The notes under the pieces were generated by a model. It ran no database searches. It saw only the letters and a list, made by a program, of their open reading frames with translations, and was not told the origin of the DNA. Of a stretch of DNA of 37,828 bases, positions 24,328-32,287 are shown piece after piece. The DNA is from Candidatus Poribacteria bacterium (lineage in GTDB: Bacteria > Poribacteria > WGA-4E > WGA-3G). The translations under genes were made by a program, and so were the position numbers. The first letter of the stretch is position 1. Each line of letters begins with the position of its first letter. Location: the NCBI GenBank assembly GCA_022827225.1, contig JAJDTJ010000142.1, positions 1 through 37,828 of the forward strand, read 5' to 3'.

Positions 24328-26295
24328 ATGAAAAATCGTAAAAGATGGCTTATCATCGGGGTAGTTGCTATCGTTGTCATTGCTCTCGGGGCAGTCGGTG
24401 CTACCCGTATGAATATCAGTTTCGGTGGCAAAAAGCAAGAGACCGAAGTCAAGCAGGAAGTCGTCCGCCGTGGCGAATTTCTTGTTCGCGTTCGTGAATC
24501 TGGCACCTTACGCTCCTTTATAGAGGTAGATGTCAGATCAAATGTGGAAGGCGAAATCGTTGAAATCCTCGTAGATGAGGCGCAAAAGGTTGAACTCGAC
24601 CAACCGCTTCTTCGCATTGATGAGAAGCAAATTCTGGAGCAAAAGAAGCAGGCAGAGGCGAACCTTAATGCGCGAAAGGCTGAACTTGAGCGAGCACGGC
24701 TGCGGATTAAGATTACTGAGAAACAGCAGGAAAGTAGTCTTGCACAAGCGCAAAATTCTGTTTTAAAATCACAAGCAACTCTGGATTCGTTTGTCGCAAA
24801 TACGCAGCAACGGATTACCGAGGCTGAAACCTTGGTCGCAACGACAAAGAACTCACTTGATCAAGATAATATCGCGTTGACGCAGGCAAAAATCGCATTG
24901 CAGCAAGCAAAGCTAACCCTTGAACGCGCAGAGTCATCTGTTGAATCCGCTAAAATCTCGTATGAGACGACAGCGTCCGAGCATGAGCGGAACAAAGAAC
25001 TTTATGATAAGCAGCTCATTTCAAAACAGGCGTTGGAGGATTCTCAGAGACAACTTGTTGTCGCTAAGTCACAGTACGATACGGCTCTTAAAGAGGTAGA
25101 ATCCCAAAAGGAGACCATAAAATCCCAAGAAGAGAACCTTAACACTCGGAATAAAGCCATAGAGAACCGCGAATCGACGCTTGCTCTAAATCAAAAGAAC
25201 GTTGAGACGCTTAAAGATTCCCTAAAAGCGCAGCGGAAGCAATACGAAGCGGATCTTGAAAATTCACAAACCCGACTCCAACAGATACAAGAGACAACAG
25301 AAGATGAAAAGGAGTTGACGATGCATTCAGAGGTGAGTGCGGAAGCGAGCCTCCTCCAAGCGCAAAGCCAACTCGACTCTCAGCAAGAACGCTACGAATG
25401 GACAACCGTCACTGCACCTATGGCTGGCACGATTACGCGCATCATTGTAGAGGAAGGGGAGATTATCACCTCGGGCCGTTCCGCATTTTCGCGTGGTGAA
25501 GCTATTATGCGTATCGCTGACCTCGATCAAATGATTGTGAGGACACAAATCAATCAGGTAGAAATAGGAAAGATAGACGTTGATCAACGCGCCGAAATCA
25601 CTGTTGATAGTTATCCCGGTCGCGTTTTTCCAGGGCGGGTAAGCGAGATTTCACCGAGTGCGACACAGCGCGGTCCCGGAAATCAAAGTTCCGTCATTAC
25701 GTTTGAGGTAGATGTGGAGGTCATCGGTTCGCCGCCTGAGTTGCTGCCCGGCATGTCCGCGGATGTCGATATTATTGTGTTTGAAGACTCAGATATCCTG
25801 CAACTGCCGATCCCGTCCGTGCTAAGCCCACAGATTTTCACTGTTAAAGCCAACATAAATTCGGCAGATCTCACCCAATTTCAGGCGGGTCAGGAACTGA
25901 AAGTTCGGAATCTTATTGGAAAGAACTTTGCCGGACGCGTCGGTAAAATTTATCCAGAAAAGACACGTGGCAATCTCGAGATTTTGCTTGAAGGTGACCA
26001 GAAAGGTTTACGCACCGGGCCGATAGAGGTAAGCATTGTTATTTCCGAACAAAACATACTTCATGATATAGAGGCAGAAGTTAGTAGTGAGCGACAATAC
26101 TTCGTCATGTTAGATACTGGTGAATCCAGCAAAAACAAAGAACAAAAAGGTGTTAAAACCCATATTACAATCGGGCAGCGCAATAACACGCACTTCCAGA
26201 TCACAGGCGGATTGAAGGAAGGCGATCGTGTTTTTGTGCCCTCTATGAAAGAACTAACGAAAGGACAAACAGGAACAGACGGAAATAATAAGTAG
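24328..26295 (+). CDS. HlyD/MacA-type periplasmic adaptor with very long coiled coil
   Basis: The ATG lies 2 bases after the TolC-like stop, so the genes are translationally coupled. The 655-residue protein has an N-terminal membrane anchor (WLIIGVVAIVVIALGAVGAT), the first half of a lipoyl domain (VRSNVEGEIVEILVDEAQ), and a coiled-coil hairpin of roughly 260 residues (about 100-360) rich in Gln, Glu, Lys and Ala. The second lipoyl half (TVTAPMAGTITRIIVEEGE) and beta-barrel/membrane-proximal domains (AEITVDSYPGRVFPGRVSEI) follow. MacA-like adaptors usually have 370-450 residues, so the hairpin is much longer than normal; the C-terminal domains are also enlarged. It links the ATPase complex to the TolC-like channel. 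Confidence 0.9.
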   Translation: MKNRKRWLIIGVVAIVVIALGAVGATRMNISFGGKKQETEVKQEVVRRGEFLVRVRESGTLRSFIEVDVRSNVEGEIVEILVDEAQKVELDQPLLRIDEKQILEQKKQAEANLNARKAELERARLRIKITEKQQESSLAQAQNSVLKSQATLDSFVANTQQRITEAETLVATTKNSLDQDNIALTQAKIALQQAKLTLERAESSVESAKISYETTASEHERNKELYDKQLISKQALEDSQRQLVVAKSQYDTALKEVESQKETIKSQEENLNTRNKAIENRESTLALNQKNVETLKDSLKAQRKQYEADLENSQTRLQQIQETTEDEKELTMHSEVSAEASLLQAQSQLDSQQERYEWTTVTAPMAGTITRIIVEEGEIITSGRSAFSRGEAIMRIADLDQMIVRTQINQVEIGKIDVDQRAEITVDSYPGRVFPGRVSEISPSATQRGPGNQSSVITFEVDVEVIGSPPELLPGMSADVDIIVFEDSDILQLPIPSVLSPQIFTVKANINSADLTQFQAGQELKVRNLIGKNFAGRVGKIYPEKTRGNLEILLEGDQKGLRTGPIEVSIVISEQNILHDIEAEVSSERQYFVMLDTGESSKNKEQKGVKTHITIGQRNNTHFQITGGLKEGDRVFVPSMKELTKGQTGTDGNNK

Positions 26296-26360
26296 AAGGT
26301 GTGCTAAGGACTGTCTGTCTGTTTTTATATCCATTTAATTAAAGGTGAGGAGAAAATGCC

Positions 26361-27062
26361 GTGCTAATAGATGTAAGAGATTTGACAAAGGTCTACCAGA
26401 TGGGTGATGTACAGGTACATGCATTGCGAGGTGTGTCCTTCACTATAACAGAAGGCGAATTCATCGCGATTATGGGACCGTCGGGTTCCGGTAAATCGAC
26501 GATGATGGATATTCTCGGATGTCTCGCGACACCGACAGCGGGTGAATACTATCTCGAGGGTGAAGAGGTAGGCCAACTTTCCGACAATCGTCTTGCAGAC
26601 ATCCGGAATAAGAAGATCGGCTTTGTATTTCAATCGTTTAACCTGCTACCTCGAACCAGTGCTCTCAACAATGTTGAACTCCCCCTTATTTATGCCGGTA
26701 TGGGCAGAAAAGAACGCAAACGACGCGCGTTTGAAGCGTTGGAAGCGGTCGGTTTGGCAGACCGTGTAGACCACAAGTCCACAGAGTTGTCTGGTGGGCA
26801 AATTCAGCGCGTCGCTATCGCGCGTGCCTTGGTCAATAACCCATCAATGATCTTCGCCGATGAACCGACAGGAAACTTAGATACGCGCTCCGGTGAAGAG
26901 ATTATGGCAATCTTCAACCGCTTGAACGATGAAGGCAATACGATTATCATGGTGACACACGAACCTGAAGTCGCTGAACACGCCAAACGCATCCTCCACA
27001 TTCGAGACGGTTTAATTGAACGAGATGTCAAACAGAATGGACATCAAGAAAATGGCGAATAA
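26361..27062 (+). CDS. ABC transporter ATPase, MacB/LolD type
   Basis: The start is a GTG at 26361 with GAGGAG 8 bases upstream. The 233-residue protein has the full ATPase set: Walker A GPSGSGKST, Q-loop FVFQSFNLLPRTSALNNVEL, signature LSGGQIQRVAIARAL, Walker B MIFADEPTGNLD and H-loop IIMVTHEPE. The sequence is of the LolD/MacB/FtsE subgroup, whose permeases have a large periplasmic domain. In the usual order adaptor, ATPase, permease, the permease would come next, but here a non-coding element follows at about 27083 and no permease is present in the window. The ATPase must use a permease encoded elsewhere or the gene was separated from it. Confidence 0.94.
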   Translation: MLIDVRDLTKVYQMGDVQVHALRGVSFTITEGEFIAIMGPSGSGKSTMMDILGCLATPTAGEYYLEGEEVGQLSDNRLADIRNKKIGFVFQSFNLLPRTSALNNVELPLIYAGMGRKERKRRAFEALEAVGLADRVDHKSTELSGGQIQRVAIARALVNNPSMIFADEPTGNLDTRSGEEIMAIFNRLNDEGNTIIMVTHEPEVAEHAKRILHIRDGLIERDVKQNGHQENGE

Positions 27063-27082
27063 TCAAAGGAGTAGAGGTCAAT

Positions 27083-27512
27083 AACCCCCTGCTAAAGCAA
27101 GGGGCTTGTGCGAAGCGTAGCCAGCGTTCACTCCACAAGTTAAACTATTGACTACAGTAATATATCGCGGTATCGTGGCCTGGCAGCCACAACGTCTGTC
27201 TTAAAACGATATGTCGAACTGGTAGTAGGCATATCTAAGGATGCTCCCCAAGTCTGACATCAAGGCTGATACCTACGATCTGGAAGGGGCAACATATACC
27301 CGCGAAAGCGGAGAGCTGAAAGGTCATTACCTGTTTTCTTGATAGCACCGTGTCAGGTCTATTAGGCGGAAAGTGCGAGCTCTGCTGAACGAAGCAGCAC
27401 ACTAAAGAGAAACGGCAACGAAACCGTGCCGAAAAAACGGAACGGATATATTCTAAACTAAAAAAGGAGCGGTGTTTCCTCCCCCTGCTAAAGCACGGAG
27501 GTTGCCACACCG
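27083..27512 (+). ncRNA. Structured non-coding element, candidate stand-alone omegaRNA (HEARO-like) with IS200/IS605-type ends
   Basis: No gene fits here, but the DNA is full of stem-loops. The left-end palindrome is at 27085-27104 (CCCC ... GGGG around TGC-TAAA-GCA). CTTGTG/CACAAG pair near 27105-27139, GTGGC/GCCAC near 27175-27190, CCGC-GAAA-GCGG at 27300-27311 (a GNRA tetraloop), and CTGCT/AGCAG near 27382-27397. At the right end a nested palindrome at 27470-27512 repeats CCCCCTGCTAAAGCA, surrounded by CCTCC/GGAGG and CGGTGT/ACACCG. Palindromic ends sharing a motif are typical of IS200/IS605-family elements, and the interior resembles, from memory, the HEARO RNA that guides IscB. No iscB or tnpB is present. 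Alternatives are a PATE-type non-autonomous element or a decayed IS605 copy. Confidence 0.5.
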
Positions 27513-27521
27513 AAGATTTTG

Positions 27522-29372
27522 ATGAGAAAAGCGGTACTTTTTATCTTTATTATTTTCTGTCTTACGGTCTGTCAGGCACACGCGCAGATTCAGTGGGACG
27601 CGGCAAAATTCATGCCCCTCTCTGAAGTAGAACCGGGAATGAAAGGTAAAGGTTATACCGTATTCTCTGGAACAACCGTTGAGGCATTCGATTTTGAGGT
27701 CGTGAGTGTCTACTATGACCGTTTCCCCGGCTTACATATTGTGTGGGCAAAAGGGATAAGCGACAATTTTAAAAAGACAGGTTCTGCCGGTGGAATGAGC
27801 GGCAGCCCGATGTATATTAACGGTAGACTCATGGGTGCACTCTCGCGAAGTTATCGAAACCAGCGTGAACACGCAAACCTTTTCGGTATAACACCCATTG
27901 AGTTTATGGTGAAAGTTACCGAATTCGGTATGGAGCCGAACCTAAGTTACCAAGGGACGCAGCTGTTTAATTTCGGCACAGAAACTGTGGCAGAAGGGGT
28001 TAGTTCTGCTGTTTCTCTCTTTCCGAGGCACAACCTTCTATATACACAACAACATCTTGATGACTTTCAGATGGGTGACCTGTTAGAACAGTTACCGCTA
28101 CCGGTTGCGATGTCGGGTGTTAATTCTCATACTATGCGGTTCTATAAACCGCTTTTCGACAAATTTAACCTGATGCCTCTTGAGTCCCCCGGCGGTGGAA
28201 GTCCCGTTAAAAAATCGCCTATCGAGCCGGGACAGATCATCGGTGTCGCCTACGCGCGGGGTGATTATTCCGCCTTTGGTTACGGTACCATCACCTATAT
28301 TGATGGGGATCAACTCCTTGCTTATGGGCACTCAAGAGATGGTGAAGGCAGTGTCAATCTCGCAATTTCCGGCGGATACGTCCACTTTATCATGCCCGGG
28401 AGTTATAGATCTTTCAAAGTCGCCTCCCCTACACAACTCATCGGCACTCTGGTACAAGACCGGCAAGCGGCTATCGCCGGTATCATTGGCAAACATCCGT
28501 CTTACATTCCAGTGACACTTAGTATGGAAACCGTTGATGGCGAACTGCATCACAAATCTTATGAAATTGTTCGGCATCGCAGTTTTTCACCCGTCCATGT
28601 TGAGAATGGCGCGGAGTCACTCGTTCAGGCGTTAGCGTTTTCTTCAGCCGACCACACATTGACGATTGATGCAACAATCACCTTAAAAGCGCAACCAGAA
28701 CTTGTATCGCGAGAACTCGTCTATAAAAGTGTCTATACTTCAGGAGGATCGACCGGAGGCGGCATTGCAAGAGTACTTCGGGATCCACTTTTACAGTTAA
28801 GCAATAATCCTTATACACAAGTCGAGTTTGAGAAGGTGGCACTCAACCTGAAATTAGAAGATAAACGGAGAAGCGCATGGATTGAAAGGCTTCAGGTTGA
28901 TAAACTACGCTATCGCCCAGGCGAAACAGTTGAAATAATGATTACACTGCGCCCTTACCTCGAACATCTAACAACCGAAAAAATGACAATTATGATCCCA
29001 GACGATGCCCCTGACGGGCGTATCACTTTATTGGTAATGAGCGCGACGACAGACGCACAGCGGCAGCGTTCACGTGCACCGCTTAACTTTCGTCCCAAAA
29101 ATATCAATCAACTCGTTAACCTTTTACAGCGGCATGAGACCAACACAGATGTTATCTTAGAACTCTTGCTTGCACAACCCGGATTGACAGTTCAAGGCGA
29201 GGAATTTTCTGGTTTGCCTACCTCTGTAATGTCTGTAATGAATTCCGCAAAACAGGTTGGTGAGAGCGGATACACTCTCGGGACTTCCTTACATCGCGAC
29301 ACGCACGCAACAAATTATGTTATCTACGGCCTCCGTTCACTTGAACTTGTTGTAGACAGAAATGCCCAATAA
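27522..29372 (+). CDS. Secreted SpoIVB/S55-type protease-like protein, paralog
   Basis: The 616-residue protein (ATG at 27522) closely follows the paralog at 11493-13379 along its whole length. It has a signal peptide (AVLFIFIIFCLTVCQAHA), PGMKGKGYTVFSG, the nucleophile block SAGGMSGSPMYINGRLMGAL (Ser93/Ser95), and the histidine block GYGTITYIDGDQLLAYGHSR (His270, with Ser where the paralog has Gly). The same C-terminal beta-rich region is present (KLRYRPGETVEIMIT, LLAQPGLTVQGEEFSGLP). Only a weak GAAG precedes the ATG, and the omegaRNA-like element ends 9 bases upstream, so its native control region may have been replaced. It is likely periplasmic; its substrate is unknown. The neighbour downstream is a GHMP-family enzyme. 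Confidence 0.85.
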   Translation: MRKAVLFIFIIFCLTVCQAHAQIQWDAAKFMPLSEVEPGMKGKGYTVFSGTTVEAFDFEVVSVYYDRFPGLHIVWAKGISDNFKKTGSAGGMSGSPMYINGRLMGALSRSYRNQREHANLFGITPIEFMVKVTEFGMEPNLSYQGTQLFNFGTETVAEGVSSAVSLFPRHNLLYTQQHLDDFQMGDLLEQLPLPVAMSGVNSHTMRFYKPLFDKFNLMPLESPGGGSPVKKSPIEPGQIIGVAYARGDYSAFGYGTITYIDGDQLLAYGHSRDGEGSVNLAISGGYVHFIMPGSYRSFKVASPTQLIGTLVQDRQAAIAGIIGKHPSYIPVTLSMETVDGELHHKSYEIVRHRSFSPVHVENGAESLVQALAFSSADHTLTIDATITLKAQPELVSRELVYKSVYTSGGSTGGGIARVLRDPLLQLSNNPYTQVEFEKVALNLKLEDKRRSAWIERLQVDKLRYRPGETVEIMITLRPYLEHLTTEKMTIMIPDDAPDGRITLLVMSATTDAQRQRSRAPLNFRPKNINQLVNLLQRHETNTDVILELLLAQPGLTVQGEEFSGLPTSVMSVMNSAKQVGESGYTLGTSLHRDTHATNYVIYGLRSLELVVDRNAQ

Positions 29373-29438
29373 TTCTCCTTTTTCTGGCTTTCTCCACACT
29401 TACATACTCACCTAAAACAGACGCAGTCCAATACAACT

Positions 29439-30407
29439 ATGCACCACGTCAAAATCACAACACCGTCTCGGTTACACTTTTCTTTACTTGATCTGAATGG
29501 TGCATTAGGGCGGATTGATGGTGGATTCGGTCTTACAATTGCTGATCCCAATTTCCAAATCATTGCTGAAAGATCGACTGCTATTGATGTCTCGACTTCT
29601 ATCTACCGTGAACGAGCGATCACAGTTCTCCAACGGCTCCAACAGACCTACCCGTTCCCCGGCATCAAATTAACATTTGAATCTGAAATTCCGATGCATA
29701 GCGGATTCGGGTCTGGAACACAACTTGCACTCGGCATTGCGCAGGCTGTCAATCTGTTATACGAATTCGGGTTAAACGTTCAACACCTCGCGCAGATTGT
29801 CGGACGCGGCGGCACTTCAGGTATTGGCGTTGCAGCGTTCGATACGGGCGGATTTATCGTGGACGGTGGTCACCGGTTTCCAGCGGAAAAAGCGTCGTTC
29901 CTGCCCTCTTCTGCTGTCGGCGATATTTTACCACCTCCGATTTTATTCCGCTATCCGTTTCCTGAACTGCCGCTGCTCATCGTTATGCCGAATTGTTTGA
30001 GGATATATGGCGATAAGGAGGTTGAACTCTTTCGCACATTGTGTCCACAACCCGAGTGGGTCGCGCAGAAACTTTCACATATCCTGTTGCTACAGATACT
30101 CCCTGCCTTAATCGAAAGTGATATGTCCAGCTTTGGCAAGGCATTGAATAATATTCAGACATTTGGATGGAAGCGAGTAGAGATTGATGCCCAAGGCTCG
30201 GAGCTTCAATTGACGCTTGATTTTTTGCGCGACAGCCGGGCATTCGGTGCTGGTGTTAGTAGTTGGGGACCTGCGATTTGCGTGATAGCTGAAGATGTTG
30301 ATAGGCTTAAGCAGGAGACCGAGGCGTTCCTAAAAACGCTTCCGGAGGGAGGCACCTGCTTTATTACACATGCGAACAACTTTGGAGCGAGTGTCGCGTC
30401 AGATTAA
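29439..30407 (+). CDS. Beta-ribofuranosylaminobenzene 5'-phosphate synthase-like protein (GHMP superfamily)
   Basis: The 322-residue protein shows the family start TPSRLHFSLLDLNGALGRIDGG without its first and last residues, the GHMP phosphate-binding motif in IPMHSGFGSGTQLALGIAQA, and FDTGGFIVDGGH. Near the C-terminus are AFGAGVSSWGPAICVIAED and THANNFGA. This matches beta-RFAP synthases, which join p-aminobenzoate-type acceptors to PRPP in tetrahydromethanopterin synthesis, and related bacterial proteins. The reaction belongs to C1 metabolism of methanogens and some bacteria. No other methanopterin gene is nearby, so the true substrate is open. No obvious Shine-Dalgarno precedes the ATG. A strong terminator follows immediately. 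Confidence 0.8.
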   Translation: MHHVKITTPSRLHFSLLDLNGALGRIDGGFGLTIADPNFQIIAERSTAIDVSTSIYRERAITVLQRLQQTYPFPGIKLTFESEIPMHSGFGSGTQLALGIAQAVNLLYEFGLNVQHLAQIVGRGGTSGIGVAAFDTGGFIVDGGHRFPAEKASFLPSSAVGDILPPPILFRYPFPELPLLIVMPNCLRIYGDKEVELFRTLCPQPEWVAQKLSHILLLQILPALIESDMSSFGKALNNIQTFGWKRVEIDAQGSELQLTLDFLRDSRAFGAGVSSWGPAICVIAEDVDRLKQETEAFLKTLPEGGTCFITHANNFGASVASD

Positions 30408-30414
30408 AACAAAA

Positions 30415-30446
30415 ACGGGCGGGTGCTATTCCCCGCCCGTTTTTTA
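30415..30446. terminator. Strong bidirectional intrinsic terminator
   Basis: ACGGGCGGG (30415-30423) pairs with CCCGCCCGT (30432-30440) around an 8-base loop, followed by a T run (30440-30446). The upstream A-rich side supplies a T run for the opposite strand. It sits between the convergent beta-RFAP-synthase-like and nfu genes and can serve both. Confidence 0.9.
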
Positions 30447-30454
30447 TATCATAT

Positions 30455-31069
30455 TTACCCTTTGCTTGGCGAATAATACGGGTTCGTTCCTGAAGCGTGA
30501 TCGGTCGTATCAACGACGTGCTTGATTTCAGGAAAAACCTCCTGAATCATCGCTTCAATGCCGTGTTTGAGGGTGACATTCGCCATGCCACACCCTTGGC
30601 ATCCGCCCCCCATGTGAATGTAGATAGAATCGTCATCAACGTTCAACAGTTCTATCTGTCCGCCGTGTGCGGCGACTGCTGGGTTAATCCGTTCATCAAT
30701 GAGTTCCTGAATCTTTTGCGCCTTCGGGTTATCCCAGGTCGGTGTGTTCGGGTTCTCAATATTGAAACCGCTTGCATTGAGGTCATCGACATAGTCGATC
30801 ACTGCGCCTTTGAGGTCGGGTGCGCTTTCGGCATCAACAAGTACATTAAATCTCCCACATTCAACAACAATGTCCTCCGGTTGTGCTTCGGTCGCTAAAC
30901 CGAGGCTGTATTGGAACGCAGTAGCGGTTTTGCCTTGGATACTAATGCGGAGTCCTTCGACTTCAACTTCTTCGGCTTCAATCACTGCGTGAATTTTCTC
31001 TTGTGCACCTTCTGTGACTGTAAGCAAAGATTCTTCGTTGCCCGTGAGCTTCCTCAAGAAATTCTTCAT
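30455..31069 (-). CDS. Nfu-type iron-sulfur cluster scaffold/carrier
   Basis: From the ATG at 31069 (GGAAGG 6 bases upstream) the protein has 204 residues; a longer frame to 31159 reaches into the upstream gene and is not needed. The N-terminal half (LTVTEGAQEKIHAVIEAEE, GLRISIQGKTATAFQYSLGL) is a degenerate A-type carrier domain without its cysteines, as in NfuA. The C-terminal half is the NifU-C/Nfu domain: LIDERINPAVAAHGGQIELL and the cluster-binding CxxC in MGGGCQGCGMANVTL. It carries [4Fe-4S] clusters to target proteins. It is co-transcribed 22 bases downstream of the sigma factor gene, an unusual pairing. The two-domain build matches NfuA. Confidence 0.9.
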   Translation of the reverse strand: MKNFLRKLTGNEESLLTVTEGAQEKIHAVIEAEEVEVEGLRISIQGKTATAFQYSLGLATEAQPEDIVVECGRFNVLVDAESAPDLKGAVIDYVDDLNASGFNIENPNTPTWDNPKAQKIQELIDERINPAVAAHGGQIELLNVDDDSIYIHMGGGCQGCGMANVTLKHGIEAMIQEVFPEIKHVVDTTDHASGTNPYYSPSKG

Positions 31070-31091
31070 AGTTGCCTTCCGTGGGTGAGAT

Positions 31092-32078
31092 TTATGCAGC
31101 AGTTTTACCTGCCCAAGACTGATCCGACTGAAATTCTCCCATTTCGTCGTATAACACACGTAGTCGCTTGATTGCCTCTATTTCGAGTTGTCGTACCCGT
31201 TCCCGGGTAACTTTCAGGGCAACCCCGATTTCACGGAGCGTTTTACGTTCACCGTCTTCAAGACCGAAGCGCATCTTCAGCACTTTCTGTTCTCGTTCCG
31301 GTAACTTTTTAAGAAATTGGGCGATCAGGTCTTCGTTAATCATTTCTGCGATAGGGCTATCTTCACCATTTGTTGCGGGGTCCTCAATTAAGTCCCCTAA
31401 TGTCGCGGCGGAGCGTTCATCACTGAGTTGTAAATCCATAGAAATAGCATCGGCGTTGAACGTCAAAATTTCTTCAACCTGCGTTACGGATAAGTCTAAA
31501 GCCTCGGCTATTTCTTCCCGCCGAGGCTCACGTTGCAGCTCCTGACATAATGCCGCGTACACAGCGTCAAACTTGTTCATCTTCGCAACTACATAAGAAG
31601 GGAGTCGAATTGAGCGGGAGAAATTGTCAAGCGTACGCATAATCGCTTGTTTAATCCACCAAATCGCATAAGTACTGAATTTAAAGCCCTTCCTATAATC
31701 AAACTTACTCGCTGCTTTAATGAGTCCGATATTTCCTTCTTGGATCAGATCTTCGAGTGGGACGTTGTGTCCTTGGTATCTTACAGCAATCGAAATAACG
31801 AGTCGTAAATTCGCCTGTACAAGTTGGTCCCTTGCCAGTTCTGCGTCCGCTGTATAACCATCTTTTTCCTTACCAGCTTCAATTCGTTTCGCTAACTCAA
31901 CTTCTTCTTCCCGAGTTAACAGGCGATGACCTGCCACACTCCGGAGCCAACTCGTTAAAGCACTCTGATCACTCCCGCTGTAACTCTCTGGCGGTTCTGC
32001 TTCTTCTGGATATGCTGCATCCATATAAGAATCAACACTATCGATATTTGTCGTTTCACCGAGAAATTCGGCTTCCAT
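31092..32078 (-). CDS. RNA polymerase sigma factor, RpoD/SigA family (short form)
   Basis: The 328-residue protein is a sigma70-family factor of group 1 or 2. After an acidic N-terminus (about 1-38) come region 1.2 (ALTSWLRSVAGHRLLTREEE), region 2 with the -10-binding block (LIQEGNIGLIKAASKFDYRK, FSTYAIWWIKQAIMRTL), region 3 (VVAKMNKFDAVYAAL) and region 4 with helix-turn-helix (TLREIGVALKVTRERVRQLE). Region 1.1 is missing, so it is smaller than classic RpoD and may be either the primary factor of a small-sigma lineage or an alternative RpoS/SigB-like one. The ATG at 32078 has AGGAGAGGAG close upstream. A strong promoter lies at 32129-32158. nfu follows in the same transcript. Confidence 0.92.
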   Translation of the reverse strand: MEAEFLGETTNIDSVDSYMDAAYPEEAEPPESYSGSDQSALTSWLRSVAGHRLLTREEEVELAKRIEAGKEKDGYTADAELARDQLVQANLRLVISIAVRYQGHNVPLEDLIQEGNIGLIKAASKFDYRKGFKFSTYAIWWIKQAIMRTLDNFSRSIRLPSYVVAKMNKFDAVYAALCQELQREPRREEIAEALDLSVTQVEEILTFNADAISMDLQLSDERSAATLGDLIEDPATNGEDSPIAEMINEDLIAQFLKKLPEREQKVLKMRFGLEDGERKTLREIGVALKVTRERVRQLEIEAIKRLRVLYDEMGEFQSDQSWAGKTAA

Positions 32079-32128
32079 CGTTCTCCTCTCCTTTTATGGA
32101 AGTTGAAAAAAAAATCATACAAGGTTTA

Positions 32129-32158
32129 ATGATACATCATGTTAAAACGATTTGTCAA
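32129..32158 (-). promoter_or_regulatory. Promoter of the sigma factor/nfu operon
   Basis: On the minus strand, TTGACA (32158-32153) and TATCAT (32134-32129) are separated by 18 bases. The -10 overlaps the small palindrome ATGATACATCAT. The start would be about 45 bases before the sigma factor ATG. The rest of the 208-bp gap is AT-rich and shows nothing more. Confidence 0.7.
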
Positions 32159-32287
32159 GCAAAATGTTTAAAAAAAAGCGAAATTTCGTGAAAAAATCCA
32201 CATAACACCGCATTTTAACGCAATTTGTGAAAAAATAAGAGAAAAATAAAGTTGTTTCCAGAGGTATTCAGTTGTCAATATGCAGTA

